From contig PYSS01000093.1 of assembly GCA_003049465.1 (NCBI GenBank), positions 62,001 through 126,000 on the forward strand: a stretch of 64,000 nucleotides of DNA, given 5' to 3'. Positions 12,496-22,912 of this stretch are shown piece by piece. Numbering within the stretch: the stretch's first letter is position 1; the number at the start of each line of letters is the position of its first letter. Below the pieces are notes generated by a model. It searched no databases. It saw nothing but the letters and a program-made list of their open reading frames with translations, and was not told the origin of the DNA. Source of the DNA: Magnaporthiopsis rhizophila (lineage: Eukaryota; Ascomycota; Sordariomycetes; Magnaporthales; Magnaporthaceae). The position numbers were made by a program, and so were the translations under genes.

Positions 12496-13449
12496 ATGTC
12501 GTCCGACAAGGCAACCCGCAGGCTGGACGCCATTGCTCGGCAGCTCGCCGCCTCCGACGACGATGCCCTCCCGCCCATCAAGATGATCGCCGGCGATTCG
12601 GCGTCTCCGCGGGCCAAGGACAAGGTGGTCATCATCACGGGCGCCAACTCGCCCCTGGGAATCGGCCGCGCCGCCGCCCACCAGTTCGCCGCCAACGGCG
12701 CGCGCGCAGTCTACCTCTGCGACTACGACGACTCGCACCTGCTGGCCCACCAGCGCGAGATGCAGTCCCTGTACGCCTCGGCCGACGCCTCGGCCCCGGC
12801 CCTCGAGGTGCACGTGCGTCAGTTCGACGCCGCCGATGAGGAGGCCGTCAAGGGCGTGGTGGCCGACGCCCTGGCCCGCTACGGCCGCCTCGACGTCTTC
12901 TTCGCCAATGCCGGCGTCATCGGCCCGCCCACGCTCTTCACCGAATCCGACGCTGACGGCTTCATGGACGTCATGCGCGTCAACGCCCTGGGGCCGTTTT
13001 TGGCCGCCAAGCACGCCGCGCCCGCCATGCAGCGCGTCGTGCCGTCCAAGCCCCTGCCGGGAGGCAGCATCATCATGACGGCGTCGGTGGCCGGGCTGAG
13101 GTCCAACGCCGGCCCCACGCCTTACAGCGCCAGCAAGGCCGCCGTGGTGTCGCTGGCGCAGACGACGGCGTACCAGCTGGCGGGCACGGGCGTGCGCGTC
13201 AATGCCATCTGCCCGGGTCTGATCGAGACGGGCATGACGTCGCCCGTGTTCGAGGGCGCCAGGCGGCGCGGGACCGAGAAAAAGATTGGCCAGCTGAACC
13301 CGCTCAAGAGAGGGGCGCACGCCGACGAGGTCGCGCGCGTCGTCCTGTTTCTGGGCAGCGACGAGGCCTCGTACGTCAACGGGCAGGCATGGGCTATTGA
13401 CGGCGGGCTGAGCGCGGGGCATCCGTATGTGCCGGGGAAGACGAGCTAG
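12496..13449 (+). CDS. Short-chain dehydrogenase/reductase (classical SDR)
   Basis: Predicted NAD(P)-dependent oxidoreductase of 317 aa in one exon. The Rossmann glycine motif TGANSPLGIG lies at residues 48-57, the NAG structural motif starts at N138, and the catalytic residues are S197, Y210 and K214 (YSASK). The C-terminus has the usual classical-SDR tail with the substrate-loop and IDGG region. A 35-45 residue N-terminal extension precedes the first strand, which is longer than in most classical SDRs (about 250 aa). No targeting signal is evident. The substrate is unknown. It lies 3.9 kb from the acetolactate synthase/decarboxylase pair, so an acetoin or diacetyl reductase role is possible, but two unrelated genes stand between and the sequence alone does not show it. 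Confidence 0.88.
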   Translation: MSSDKATRRLDAIARQLAASDDDALPPIKMIAGDSASPRAKDKVVIITGANSPLGIGRAAAHQFAANGARAVYLCDYDDSHLLAHQREMQSLYASADASAPALEVHVRQFDAADEEAVKGVVADALARYGRLDVFFANAGVIGPPTLFTESDADGFMDVMRVNALGPFLAAKHAAPAMQRVVPSKPLPGGSIIMTASVAGLRSNAGPTPYSASKAAVVSLAQTTAYQLAGTGVRVNAICPGLIETGMTSPVFEGARRRGTEKKIGQLNPLKRGAHADEVARVVLFLGSDEASYVNGQAWAIDGGLSAGHPYVPGKTS

Positions 13450-13644
13450 GAGGGCGCATACTTGGCCAGCACAGATTTTTGTTCACATCTTGGAAAAAAG
13501 GTGATATTTTGGCGGGCTTCATTTTGGGCGTTCACGTTGTAAACTGTTTTGTGTGAGCAGCGTCCTGGAAAAAAATATTGGACCCCACCATGCGAGATTT
13601 GAACCATCGAGACCCCACCAGTCAGTTTCTATCTACACCAAACC

Positions 13645-14940
13645 ATGGCCGAGCGAGGAGATGACAGTGGCGTAATCCTACAACAGCAGAAAAACACGCC
13701 ACGCCCGGCAAAAAATCCAAGGGAAAAGAAGCCAAAGGCAGCAAACCCCATCACGGCCGCCGTGAAAAAATGGCTCGCCACAGTATCCCAGACCCCAGGC
13801 GGCAGCGGGCTTGACGACCAAACGCAGCAGCTCCTGCTCAACTCGGCACCCAAGCGCTGGGTCGTCTACGAGCCCATGGTCCTCCTGCCCAGCGGCAGCT
13901 TCACCCCGGACGTCTGGCAGACGGCCCTCGAGACGGAGGCGTCAGCCGCCCATCTCCTTTGGAGCAGCATCCTCGCCTCGCTGTCGCCACCAACAGCGCT
14001 CCTGACGCACCTCGCCGTCAATGAGGGCATCCCGCCCCGCAGCGGGCCCGGGCAGCACGAGAACGTCCTCCGCAGCCCGGGCGGTCTTCGCATGCTGCAT
14101 GGGGACTTTGGGCCCGCAGACACGCCCGGCAGCGATGTCACCGACGAAGATCTCAACCGCGCCTTCTGGGTCTCGACGCGACAAAACGGCATCCTCCAGA
14201 CCTGGGCGCCGCGCTGGACCATGTTCAGCCGCGGCAACGTCAAGGAGAAGGCACGCCTTTTGTCTCTTTTGCAGCACAACGACAACGACAACGACAACGG
14301 CAACTCCGGTTCCGAATGGGCAGTCGACCTGTACGCGGGGATCGGCTACTTCGCCTTCTCGTACGCGGCCCGCGGCCTCCGCGTCCTGGCCTGGGAGCTG
14401 AACCCCTGGAGCGTCGAGGGTCTGCGGCGCGGCGGCGAGCGCAACGGGTGGCGCGTCCGGGTCGTGCGGGAGCCGCAGGATTTGGCGCGGGATACGGGTG
14501 AGTTGCTGCTGCGGACGGGTGAGGACGAAGATGGAGATGATGCCAGGATAGTGGTGTTCCAGGAGAGCAATGTCGAGGCGGCCCGGCGGGTGGGGGAGCT
14601 GCGCGAGGCGATGGCAGGAGGGGTAGAGGTCAGACATATCAACTGTGGGTTTCTGCCGTCGAGTTTGCCTACGTGGCGGGCGGCGCTGGGGATTGTTGCT
14701 GGGAACAGCGGGAGTGGCGGTGACGGCGGCTGGCTGCATCTGCACGAGAACGTGGGCGTGAAGGAGACTGAGGCGCGCGCGGTCGAGGTTCAGGGCATGT
14801 TGCGCGGGTGGGCGGTCGAGGATGACGACGCCGAGAGGAGGGCAACGACGGTCGAGGTGGCGCACACGGAGATGGTCAAGACGTTCGCACCAGACGTCTG
14901 GCACTGCGTGTTTGACGTGCGTGTAGGGAGGACGGCATGA
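13645..14940 (+). CDS. TRM12: tRNA wybutosine-synthesizing protein 2 (TYW2/Trm12)
   Basis: Transfers the alpha-amino-alpha-carboxypropyl group of S-adenosylmethionine to 4-demethylwyosine in tRNA-Phe, a step in wybutosine formation at position 37; expected in the cytoplasm. Single exon, 431 aa. The SAM-binding motif I is VDLYAGIGYF at residues 227-236, preceded by the family region FWVSTRQNGILQTWAPRW and MFSRGNVKEK (about residues 175-205). Motif II (AWELNPWSVEGLRR) follows about 20 residues after motif I, as in Trm12/Trm5-type Rossmann methyltransferases. A short DNDNDNGNSG insert precedes motif I. The length is close to that of other fungal Trm12 proteins. The stop lies 53 bp from the convergent stop of the EF-hand gene. 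Confidence 0.88.
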   Translation: MAERGDDSGVILQQQKNTPRPAKNPREKKPKAANPITAAVKKWLATVSQTPGGSGLDDQTQQLLLNSAPKRWVVYEPMVLLPSGSFTPDVWQTALETEASAAHLLWSSILASLSPPTALLTHLAVNEGIPPRSGPGQHENVLRSPGGLRMLHGDFGPADTPGSDVTDEDLNRAFWVSTRQNGILQTWAPRWTMFSRGNVKEKARLLSLLQHNDNDNDNGNSGSEWAVDLYAGIGYFAFSYAARGLRVLAWELNPWSVEGLRRGGERNGWRVRVVREPQDLARDTGELLLRTGEDEDGDDARIVVFQESNVEAARRVGELREAMAGGVEVRHINCGFLPSSLPTWRAALGIVAGNSGSGGDGGWLHLHENVGVKETEARAVEVQGMLRGWAVEDDDAERRATTVEVAHTEMVKTFAPDVWHCVFDVRVGRTA

Positions 14941-14993
14941 TTTTTCAATATAGAACAAGACGTATATTCACACTACATCACATCAGACTCCCA

Positions 14994-15678
14994 TCAATGG
15001 TGTCTCCTAAACATGGCCGGCACGTTCTCCTCCACGATGCTCTTCTGCGCCATAAACTTCCTCTGCTTCTCCTCCTCCTGGTCCAGCCGCTCGTGCATCT
15101 TGAAGTGCTCAATGTCCTCCGGGTGCGTGAGGTCCTCGAGCTTGGTGTTCTCGTCGTGGTACTTTTCCCAGTGGTGGATCTCGTACTCGTACTCGTCGTC
15201 GCCGTGGTGTCCCGGGCCCGTCCCCATGTCGGGCAGGGTCTTGCCGGCGTGGATGAAGGTTTCCCACTCGTCGCGGCTGACGTGGCTGTCGTGGTCGGCG
15301 TCGAGCAGGTCCATCAGCTCGTGCGCGATCTCGTCGACGCGGCTCTGCGGGACGTGCTTGTTGGACGCGTCGTGTAGGCCGTACGTCTGCAGCAGCTCCG
15401 ACGAGTCGAGGTAGCCGTCGCCGTTGAAGTCGTGCAGGGTGAAGAAGGAGGCGGCGTCGAAGTTGTTGGCATGGTGTTCCTCTGGCGGTGTGTGGTGGCG
15501 GTGATTAGCGACGAGCCAAGACGGAGAGTCGAGAAGATGGGAACGTACCGGCCATGTGCTTGGTCATCCAGTCGGCGTCGGGCGACACGATGGGCTTTTG
15601 CGACCGGCTGCCGTGGTTGCCGTGCGCGAGCGACGGGCCGACCAGCCCCGCGAGGAGCAGGAGAGATGGAGCGAGCAT
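14994..15678 (-). CDS. Secreted EF-hand calcium-binding protein (SSP120/nucleobindin-like)
   Basis: Predicted secretory-pathway calcium-binding protein of 205 aa. Exons on the minus strand are 15678-15549 and 15481-14994; the 67-bp intron is GTACGT..CAG. The first exon supplies a signal peptide (MLAPSLLLLAGLVGPSLA, likely cleaved near residue 18). Two canonical EF-hand loops are visible: DFNGDGYLDSSE at residues 61-72 and DADHDSHVSRDE at 104-115. The C-terminal half is highly charged (HHWEKYHDENTK, then a Glu/Lys-rich helix). This layout matches yeast Ssp120 and nucleobindin-like proteins of the early secretory route. No HDEL-type retention signal is present; the chain ends FRRHH. Convergent with TRM12. 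Confidence 0.82.
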
Positions 15679-15993
15679 TCTGCTGCGTCTCGGGGGAGCC
15701 TGAGCTTGTTCGCGAACGTGGCGGGGCGGGTTGTATCGCCGAGTCCCGCCAAAAAGTGTGGCGCTGTGTGTCGCAATTTAACAGCTTATCACCGTCGCCG
15801 CACGCGATTCAATAAAACCAGACCTACCCGAGAGCTTCGTCGTAGCAAAACAGCAGATGCGACGCGGAAAATGCTTGCGGAAGAGTTCTTTGTTGCCACC
15901 TCGCACGATCCCTGGATTCGAAGGCCAGGCTTATAATATGTACCCCACTGATTGCTAAATAAAGCTGCAGACCGAATGCAGGGGCCCCAAGCC

Positions 15994-16821
15994 TCACCCC
16001 TCAACAGCCTGGATCCCAGCACTGTCGAGCGTCAACTCAGCCGCGTCAAACTGCGCATCCCCGACCGGCAGCTCCATGAGCACCCTCGATATCGGCGCCA
16101 CGGCCACCTCGACGCCGCCCTTGTCCCCATCCACCTCGAGCCCCAGCACGTGCCCGCCCCTTTTCCTATCGGCGCTGATAAAGTGCATATGGTCGCCGGC
16201 CACGCTCACGCCGTGCGAGAAGGCCGGGCTCCGGAACCCGAACAGCGTGCCGCCGACCTCGTGCTCGAACACGTGCGTCACCTGCCGCTCGCCCAGCGCC
16301 TTGAGCCGCTCGCCGGGGAAGTGCTGGCCGTCTGCCGTGCGCACGGTGACGCTGCGGAAGGCGCCCGTCAGACGAAAGGCGGCGTACCCGTTGCGCGACC
16401 CGGTGCCCACGGGCGGCAGCAGCAGCTCGGATAGCAACGCCGCCAGCTCGTCCTTGCTGCGTGGCGAGCAGGATGCGCGGCGGACCGTGGGGCGGAAGCG
16501 GGTGAGCATGGCGAAGGGGGCGACGATGGGGAGGCCGTCGGTCTTGTCCAGGGCTCCGGGGCTCGTGTCGACGGTAGCGATGGAGCCGTCAGACTTCATC
16601 TGGTAGACGTGGCCGTCCACGACGATCATCTCGCCCGCCATGTGCCGGAAGGTGCCTAGCCCGTGGTCGCCGTGGGTAACGAGGTCGGATAGCGGAAGAC
16701 CTGAGGAGCCGACGCCGTCCCTGGGGTGGGGTTAGGTAAGGTATCAAGGGGCGTAGAACGTGGAAGGGCCTTACATGAGGGCGGAGACGATGGAGTACTG
16801 GTATATCTCGTTTTCGGCCAT
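15994..16821 (-). CDS. aldC: Alpha-acetolactate decarboxylase
   Basis: Converts 2-acetolactate to acetoin plus CO2, a zinc enzyme best known from bacteria (AldC/BudA/AlsD). Protein of 257 aa from exons 16821-16775 and 16720-15994 (intron GTAAGG..CAG, 54 bp, phase 2). The N-terminal region matches the family pattern IYQYSIVSALMDG then DLVTHGDHGLGTF and GEMIVVDGHVYQ. The zinc ligands are clear: H193 and H195 in DHMHF, and H206 in RKRGGHVLGLEV. The length and ligand spacing are those of bacterial AldC. No signal peptide or targeting sequence is evident, so it is probably cytosolic. It is divergent from the acetolactate synthase gene 510 bp away, which makes its substrate. High GC and an intron show it behaves as a resident fungal gene. 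Confidence 0.93.
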
Positions 16822-17331
16822 GGTGATTTGATTGTGCTGAGTGAGCCTTTGGGTGGTCTGTAGGATGATGGGATTCGCGTGAGTGCATGGTGGCGAGGAA
16901 TTAGGTTTATATCAATTTTCACACTGAGGTGGCTCCGACGCATCCGACATCCGGCATCTGATCGCTGAAGCTCTCACGGGCCCGCTGTAGTTCCACTCTC
17001 CCCGCGACTCGCTCTGGCATTATCGGGGTTCTGTGGGAATAAAACGGCTTCTGTGCTGTCACCATGAGCTAACTCGTGCATCAGCACTGCACCTTCCGCC
17101 GTAGAATTCGCCGTGCGATGAAGTCATTTGATTGTCCCTCGACACGCTGAGTAAGAGACTGGCACGACGATGCAACCGAACAACGTGATATCCTGCATCG
17201 CCCGGCATCGCCCGAGATAGCCCGTGGTTTTAATATCGCCAGCCCGCTTCAGATTCCATCCTAATTATTCTTAGCTACCTACCTACATATTCAACCGAAT
17301 CTCACTCGCTATTCACATCCTCGATACCAAC
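16822..17331. promoter_or_regulatory. Shared divergent promoter of aldC and alsS
   Basis: The 510 bp between the two start codons must hold both promoters. No strong TATA box is evident. The stretch includes a CCCCGC element (near 16997) compatible with a CreA-type carbon-repressor site, and a tandem 10-mer (17195-17224). A common regulatory region would allow co-expression of two consecutive pathway enzymes; this is inferred from position only. Confidence 0.6.
17195..17224. repeat. Three tandem 10-mers GCATCGCCCG in the alsS/aldC promoter
   Basis: GCATCGCCCG occurs at 17195-17204 and 17205-17214, followed by a degenerate third copy AGATAGCCCG at 17215-17224. Its position about 110-140 bp upstream of the alsS start makes it a candidate regulator-binding array. 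Confidence 0.6.
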
Positions 17332-19264
17332 ATGGCCTCGCAACAAGACACCGTCCAGGTCGTCATCGATTCCCTCAAAGCCGCCGGGGTCACCACCGTG
17401 TTTGGAGTGCCAGGGGCGAAGATTGCAAGTGCTGAACTGCTGAACTCCCAATGCAACCTCCATGCTAGCCCCCTATTCTAACCCTCGACCCAACAGGACA
17501 GCGTCTTCAACGCCCTTGTCGACCACCCCGAGATCAAGCTGGTGGTCTGCCGCCATGAGCAAAACGCCGCCTTCATCGCCGGCGCCGTCGGCAAGCTGAC
17601 GGACCGCCCCGGCGTCGTCATCGTCACCTCGGGGCCCGGCACCAGCAACCTGGTCACGGGCCTCGTCACCGCCACCGACGAGGGCAGCCCCATCGTCGCC
17701 ATCGTCGGCAGCGTCAAGCGCGTCCAGTCGGCCCGCCGCACCCATCAGAGCCTGCAGGGCGTCGAGCTGCTGCGGCCCGTCACCAAAAAAGTCGTCGCCG
17801 CCCTCGTCGAGGACCAGGTCGCCGAGCTGGTCGCCGACGCCTTTCGCGTCGCCGCCTCTTTCCCGCGCGGCGCCGCCGCCGTGAGCCTTCCCATCGACAT
17901 CATGACGCCCAAAAAAAGCCTGACCGCTTTCCCTGCCCTTCCCGCCTCCGCCTTCGTCCCACCCAAGCTGGGCCCCGCCCCCGAGCCCCTCCTGGCCAAG
18001 GCCGTCGAGATGGTGGCGAAGGCCAAATTCCCTGTCCTGTTCCTGGGCATGCGCGCGTCCAGCGCCCGAGTCGTCGACGCCGTGCACGGCCTGCTCAGGA
18101 AGCACCCGTTACCCGTCATCGAGACCTTTCAGGCCGCCGGCGCAATCTCGCGCGAGCTGGCCCACCTGTTCTACGGCCGCGTCGGCCTGTTCCGCAACCA
18201 GCCCGGCGACCGCCTGCTCGCCCAGGCCGACCTCGTGCTCACCGTGGGGTACGACGAGGCCGAGTACGATTCCAGCCAGTGGAACGCCACTCCCGGCCGC
18301 TTCGGCATCGTCCATCTGGATTACCAGCCGGCGAACGTGGGTCCCAACTACGAGCCCGTCGTCGAGCTCGTCGGCTCGCTCGTCGAGAACATCTGCTCCC
18401 TGGCCACCCGTCTCTCCGACTCCGGTGTTCCCGTCGCCCGGCCGCAGGACACGGATGCCGCGAAGCAGATCTTTGAGGACTTTCACGCGTGGGAGAACAG
18501 CGAGCTGGCCGTCACTCGCCCGGCCGAAGGGCCTGTGCATCCGCTGCAGTTCATCCGGACACTGCAGGAACTCATCGCCCCCAAGTCGGTGGTGACGTGC
18601 GACGTTGGCAGCGTGGTTGGTAATCCCCGTTTGTATACTTTCCGAAAAAAAAGGCCCGAATGCTGACGTGGGCACTACCTTTTATAGTACATCTACATGT
18701 CGAGGTACTTTTACTCGTACACGCCCAAGACTTTTCTGGTCTCCAACGCGCAGCAAACACTAGGTGTTGCGCTTCCGTGGTAAGCAAACAAACCTGCCTG
18801 CCTCCATCCCTTGACTGATGTGCTGTCGTTGACGCGAACATTTTACACACACCCACAGGGCCATCGGCGCGTCCCTCTCGCAGGACCCTCCGTGCTCCAA
18901 AAAGGTGGTCAGCATCAGCGGCGACGGCGGCTTCCAGTTCAGCGGGCAGGAGCTGGCGACGGCGGTGCTGCAGGGCTGCAAGATCGCCCACTTCATCTGG
19001 AACGACAGCAGGTTCAACATGGTCGAGTTCCAGGAGGTGGACAAGTACGGCCGCAGCTCGGGCATCGAGCTCGGCGGCGTCGACTTTGTGAAATATGCCG
19101 AGGCCTTTGGCGCCAAAGGTCTGAGAGCCAAAACTCCGGCCGAGCTGGACGCGGTCGTCGCCGAGGCGCTGGCGTACGACGGCGTCTGCCTCGTCGACGT
19201 CGTGATCGACTACTCGTCCAACCATGAGCTGATGCAGCACGTCATTGCCGATAGTGTTGTGTGA
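17332..19264 (+). CDS. alsS: Acetolactate synthase, catabolic AlsS/BudB type (ThDP enzyme)
   Basis: Condenses two pyruvates to 2-acetolactate. Protein of 569 aa from exons 17332-17424, 17497-18615, 18688-18779 and 18859-19264. Intron 1 uses a GC-AG pair (GCAAGT..CAACAG). Intron 2 has a weak donor, GTTGGT, chosen because it restores exact alignment (DVGSVYIYMSRYFY). Intron 3 is GTAAGC..CAG. The catalytic glutamate of ThDP enzymes is E52 in CRHEQNAAF. The diphosphate/Mg motif begins GDGGFQFSGQE and ends in WND, followed by SRFNMVEFQEVDKYGR, which resembles catabolic AlsS rather than the fungal biosynthetic enzyme Ilv2. The length matches bacterial AlsS (about 555-570). No mitochondrial presequence is evident, unlike Ilv2. 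Divergent from aldC, with which it forms a pyruvate-to-acetoin pair. A more general ThDP enzyme is the alternative, but the neighbour argues for AlsS. Confidence 0.9.
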
Positions 19265-19833
19265 GAAGGACTCGGGGATTAGAGGAGAGCATTTTGTATG
19301 ATGGCTGCCGAGATTACTTCTCCCCTTTTGCTCTCCTAGACTCGGCTTGCGGAAAACCTTGCCGTCCCGGATATGGTGGATGGTTCAACGATGACGCCGT
19401 GAGGAACACTCAGTCTTAATGTTTCCGGCAGCATGATATCAATGTTCCATAGCGTCTCCAGCAAACAGACATCACCCAACGGCAATACGAAAGCCCTACC
19501 GGCCCTTCTCGAACGACTTTTTTGCTTTTAGAGTCGTTGAAATGCAGCCGTCTGTCGCTACATCACCTACCCAACGGAAAAGCTTGACATCCCCCACGGT
19601 GAGGTTGGACAAAAGAAAATGAGGCCTATTTGTACCAGGAGGTCTCTTTAGAAACGTGTATATCATTGGCCTCGCCTCCCCAGGCAACAGAAAACCCGTC
19701 AAAATCGTACCTGTATTTCAAGGTCTCGTCCTCCAAACTGCAGAGTCAGTCTGCCAGTCATTACTCTCTTACAACCCTCGGAAAAACAAATCAGCTGCTC
19801 TCCCCGCCTTCTTTGTTTCTTTCTTCTGCCCCC

Positions 19834-21809
19834 ATGTTCTTCAACGTTGGACGCTACAGATCAACGCGCGCCTTCATCCCGCCGATATACGACACCGACG
19901 ACCGCCTGCGCGACATGCCGGGTCGGGGCTGGCGGCTGCGGCTGTCGGACGGCAGCAACCCGCGCCAGAAGAGTCCGCTCTGGGACCTGCGGTGGAGCCG
20001 ACGCCCTCCGCTGCGGTTGGACGAGGCAGACAGCAACGACAACGCGGTGCGTCAGGATGGCAGCGCGCTGATGCGGCTGCCGGTCGAGGTGCGGCTGCAG
20101 ATCTACCGGCTCGTGTTCGGCCAGATCCGGTTCCGCTGGGGCTTCCTGCCGCCCGACGGGCCGCTGACTCGCTGCTACAACGCGGGCGAGTTCGTGACGC
20201 CCGACGTGGACCTGGCGCTGCTGCGGGTGTGCCGGAGGATGTACTGCGAGATTGGGGACTCGTGGCTAGGGCAGGTGTTGTTTTTTGCCGAGGACCGTAT
20301 GTTTTCCTTTTTCTTTTTTTTCTCCTTTTTTTTCTTTTTTTTTTCTTTGTCTCTCACATTTACCAACCCGTCGGCTGGATGACGAGCAACCGACTGACTG
20401 ACCGGCCTGCTGCTTTCCCCCTAGAAACGAGCCTTATCCACTTCCTCGACCGCAACCCCGTCACCCGCCGCCGCATCCGCCGCGTCGTCGTGCGCGAGCA
20501 CCCGGGCGTCTGCCCCATGCTGGGGACGGGCTTTCGCAGCAGTGTCAGCCGCGGCCACGGCCACGGCCAGCCCTGGCCCCTAGACCCGACGGTGGCGCTG
20601 TCGCTGATGGGCACGACGCTGGACGCGGTCCCGCTGGCCGACGCGCTCGCGGCGCTCCCGGGGCTGCAGCTCGACGTGCTGACGGTGCTGTCAAACGGCG
20701 ACCCGTGGGACGGGTACCGGTCGCTGGACCGGTTCGTGACGCACGGCTCCGGGTTCAAGACGCTCGAGTTCGCGACGCCGCACAGCCTGCTGCTCAAGCA
20801 CAAGGACCTGTTGGTAGGCGCGTCGCGCCTGTGCCGCGCCGCGTCGGTGGCGCCGCGGGCGCCGCAGCCTGCGGGGTGGGATGCCAAGGCGAAGAAGAGG
20901 GATGGCGAGGACAGCGGGGCTGGGGTGCGGCTGTTTCGCGCGTCCACCACCGGCAGCTGCGGCGTCCGGGCGTCGAACGTCGTCGGGGCGGAGGAGCAGG
21001 AGCAGGAGCAAGAGGAGGAGCCGGCCATGGACTCGGCGCGTCTGCGCCCGTTTGCGGTGATGGACCCGGCCCTGCAGACCGAGTGGGCGCAGACGGCGGC
21101 GCCAGACGATCCCGCCCGGGAGCTAGTGGCACGGCGTCGGCAATGCGACGCCGAGGCGTGCATGCTCGAGCTCGAGCTGGACCGTGAGCTGCTGTTTGTG
21201 GTGCGGCGCGGCCGCGGCGCGGCCGACGCCCGCGTGCCCTGGGGAAGCAACGCCGCCCTGGGCAAGGCGTGGTGGTCGTGCTGTCCTGACGGGCTGTGCG
21301 AACGGTGCATGGGGCCAGCAGGGAGGAACTTCCACGCACCGGTCTCCTGGGAGGAGCGGGGTGAGGTCGAGGCGGGACTGGACAGCTTGCGGAGGGCGGA
21401 TGGAGAGGAAGAGGGGGAGCAGGAGCAGGAGGACGAGGAGGACGAGGAGGACGAGGACGAGGACGAGGTGGTGGTGGACGGACCGGGCGAGGGCCCTTCC
21501 TCACGCCGGCCGCTCAACGCGGCGGAGTGGCGCAGCAGGTTCGGGCCCAGCGAGGAGCACTCGCCGCTGAGCATGACGCGGTCCGGGCGGTGGCGGCAGA
21601 TGGCCATGAAGGCGGACCGGCGCACGGCGGCGCGTGTCTACCTGGACAACTTCTGGTTCCTGTACCCGTACCAGGGCTTGTACAGGGACGTCATCAACGG
21701 GCACGACGTCGGGTACTCGGTCACCAAAGACCGCTGCTGGGAAGGAAGCGTGGATGAGTACGGAACGTGGGGGGTTTTTGGGGCCATGGATCGGTACATG
21801 GCCCGATGA
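19834..21809 (+). CDS. F-box/2EXR-like fungal protein with acidic tract
   Basis: Uncharacterised protein of 615 aa from exons 19834-20296 and 20425-21809 (128-bp intron GTATGT..CTAG, with a poly-T tract). Residues 79-97 read LMRLPVEVRLQIYRLVFGQ, the typical opening of fungal 2EXR/F-box-like proteins, followed by DLALLRVCRRMYCEIGDSWL, also family-like. The rest has no recognised domain. It includes a Glu/Asp run (EEGEQEQEDEEDEEDEDEDE) about 120 residues from the end and a C-terminal Tyr/Trp-rich segment (DNFWFLYPYQGLYRDVINGH). A link to ubiquitin ligases would be by analogy with F-box proteins only. The start at 19834 was chosen because the preceding frame is non-family sequence. Confidence 0.7.
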
Positions 21810-22573
21810 GTTTGATGGGTATGCTTCCTGGGAGTGTCATCGAGGTAGGCTTGGACGGCCATGTTTACGTCGTCTCGGGAAAGGGCTTTCCCTACGATAA
21901 GAGGCGACAGGAGGTCAGAAAAGCTTTCGCCGAGAGACTGGCCCTGCAATACGAATACCCGAAAACACTTTCGAGGCTACCCCGGATCGTTGAGCCCGGG
22001 AACTCGGAGATGCGGATATCATTGGAGATCGGAAACTCATACTAGGACAATTCTTTTTTTCGTTGAGGCTCGAGATTCAGTCCGGGAGATTTTTTCTTCG
22101 ATTGATTAATATCATTATATATTTACATGTATATTTTCCCCGTGAATCATTTCGAGGTTGGTCTGTCACATTGTTCACCACCTCCACTTCAGACTTCTAC
22201 ACTTCTCCAGCCGCCGCCACTTGATCATCCATTCGCCACTACTTTCACCCTACTTACTGATGAAATCCTTGGGAGCGGCGCGCCCATGGTTCCTTGATCC
22301 CACATTATTTCTTGCGTCTCCATGCTCTGCATGTACTCTGTCCCTTCTACCTGCCTGATTGAATTTCCATCCCGACAAAAAGTTCTCAAGATCGCGCCGT
22401 CCCGAACTTCGCCTGGCCAATCACCTCCTCTGTCCCATCTCTCTCGCGCCTCCCGACCCGATCCTACGCCCGAGACTGCTCGAGTTGACGAAAGGTAGCC
22501 AATGAGAGTTGCGACGATTCCCGATGGGCGGAATCTCTCCATACGCTCATCCGATTATCACAATCCATAGACT

Positions 22574-22912
22574 ATGGACACCACCGGTCTCTACGGACGT
22601 TCCAGAGACGACGACGGACTTCTCGACCTAGAGATGGTGGATCTGGACCAGGACGACCTGAATCTCTTTTACGGCTCATCTTAGATTCCTGCCATGTCGG
22701 GACCGACTCCCGGTTAGATGATTGTGACCCCGTTCCAGATTTCCTGATCGAGGCAGCCGAAGAGCGAATGAAAGAGGGTCTCGGAGCTTGAGGATCTCGC
22801 AGCTGACGACGACTCGGCTGGCGAAAAGTTCTGCATCGCCCCAGCTGCTCGATGCGAGCAGTCGATCTTGCCGCCACTGATCAAGCGGCGGATGCTCGTC
22901 CGCGTGTTTTAG
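22574..22912 (+). pseudogene. Frameshifted relic of a small acidic protein
   Basis: Three consecutive segments in different frames look protein-like. The first starts at ATG 22574 (residues such as LLDLEMVDLDQDDLNLFYG) and ends at TAG 22682-22684. The second continues in another frame with DSRLDDCDPVPDFLIEAAEE. The third reads LEDLAADDDSAGEKFCIAP and ends at TAG 22910-22912. Together they suggest an acidic protein of about 110 residues broken by two frameshifts. I do not recognise the family, and a set of unrelated chance frames remains possible. Confidence 0.3.

Noticed and set aside
12466..13422. 318-aa minus-strand open frame
   Set aside because: Antisense shadow of the SDR gene in high-GC DNA; no domain.
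13571..13640. GGTTCAAATC (minus strand), resembling a tRNA B box, next to repeated CCCACCA
   Set aside because: The bases around it cannot form a T stem, and no acceptor or D arm is found, so I do not call a tRNA.
13942..14958. 338-aa minus-strand open frame
   Set aside because: Shadow of TRM12; the SAM-binding motifs are on the plus strand.
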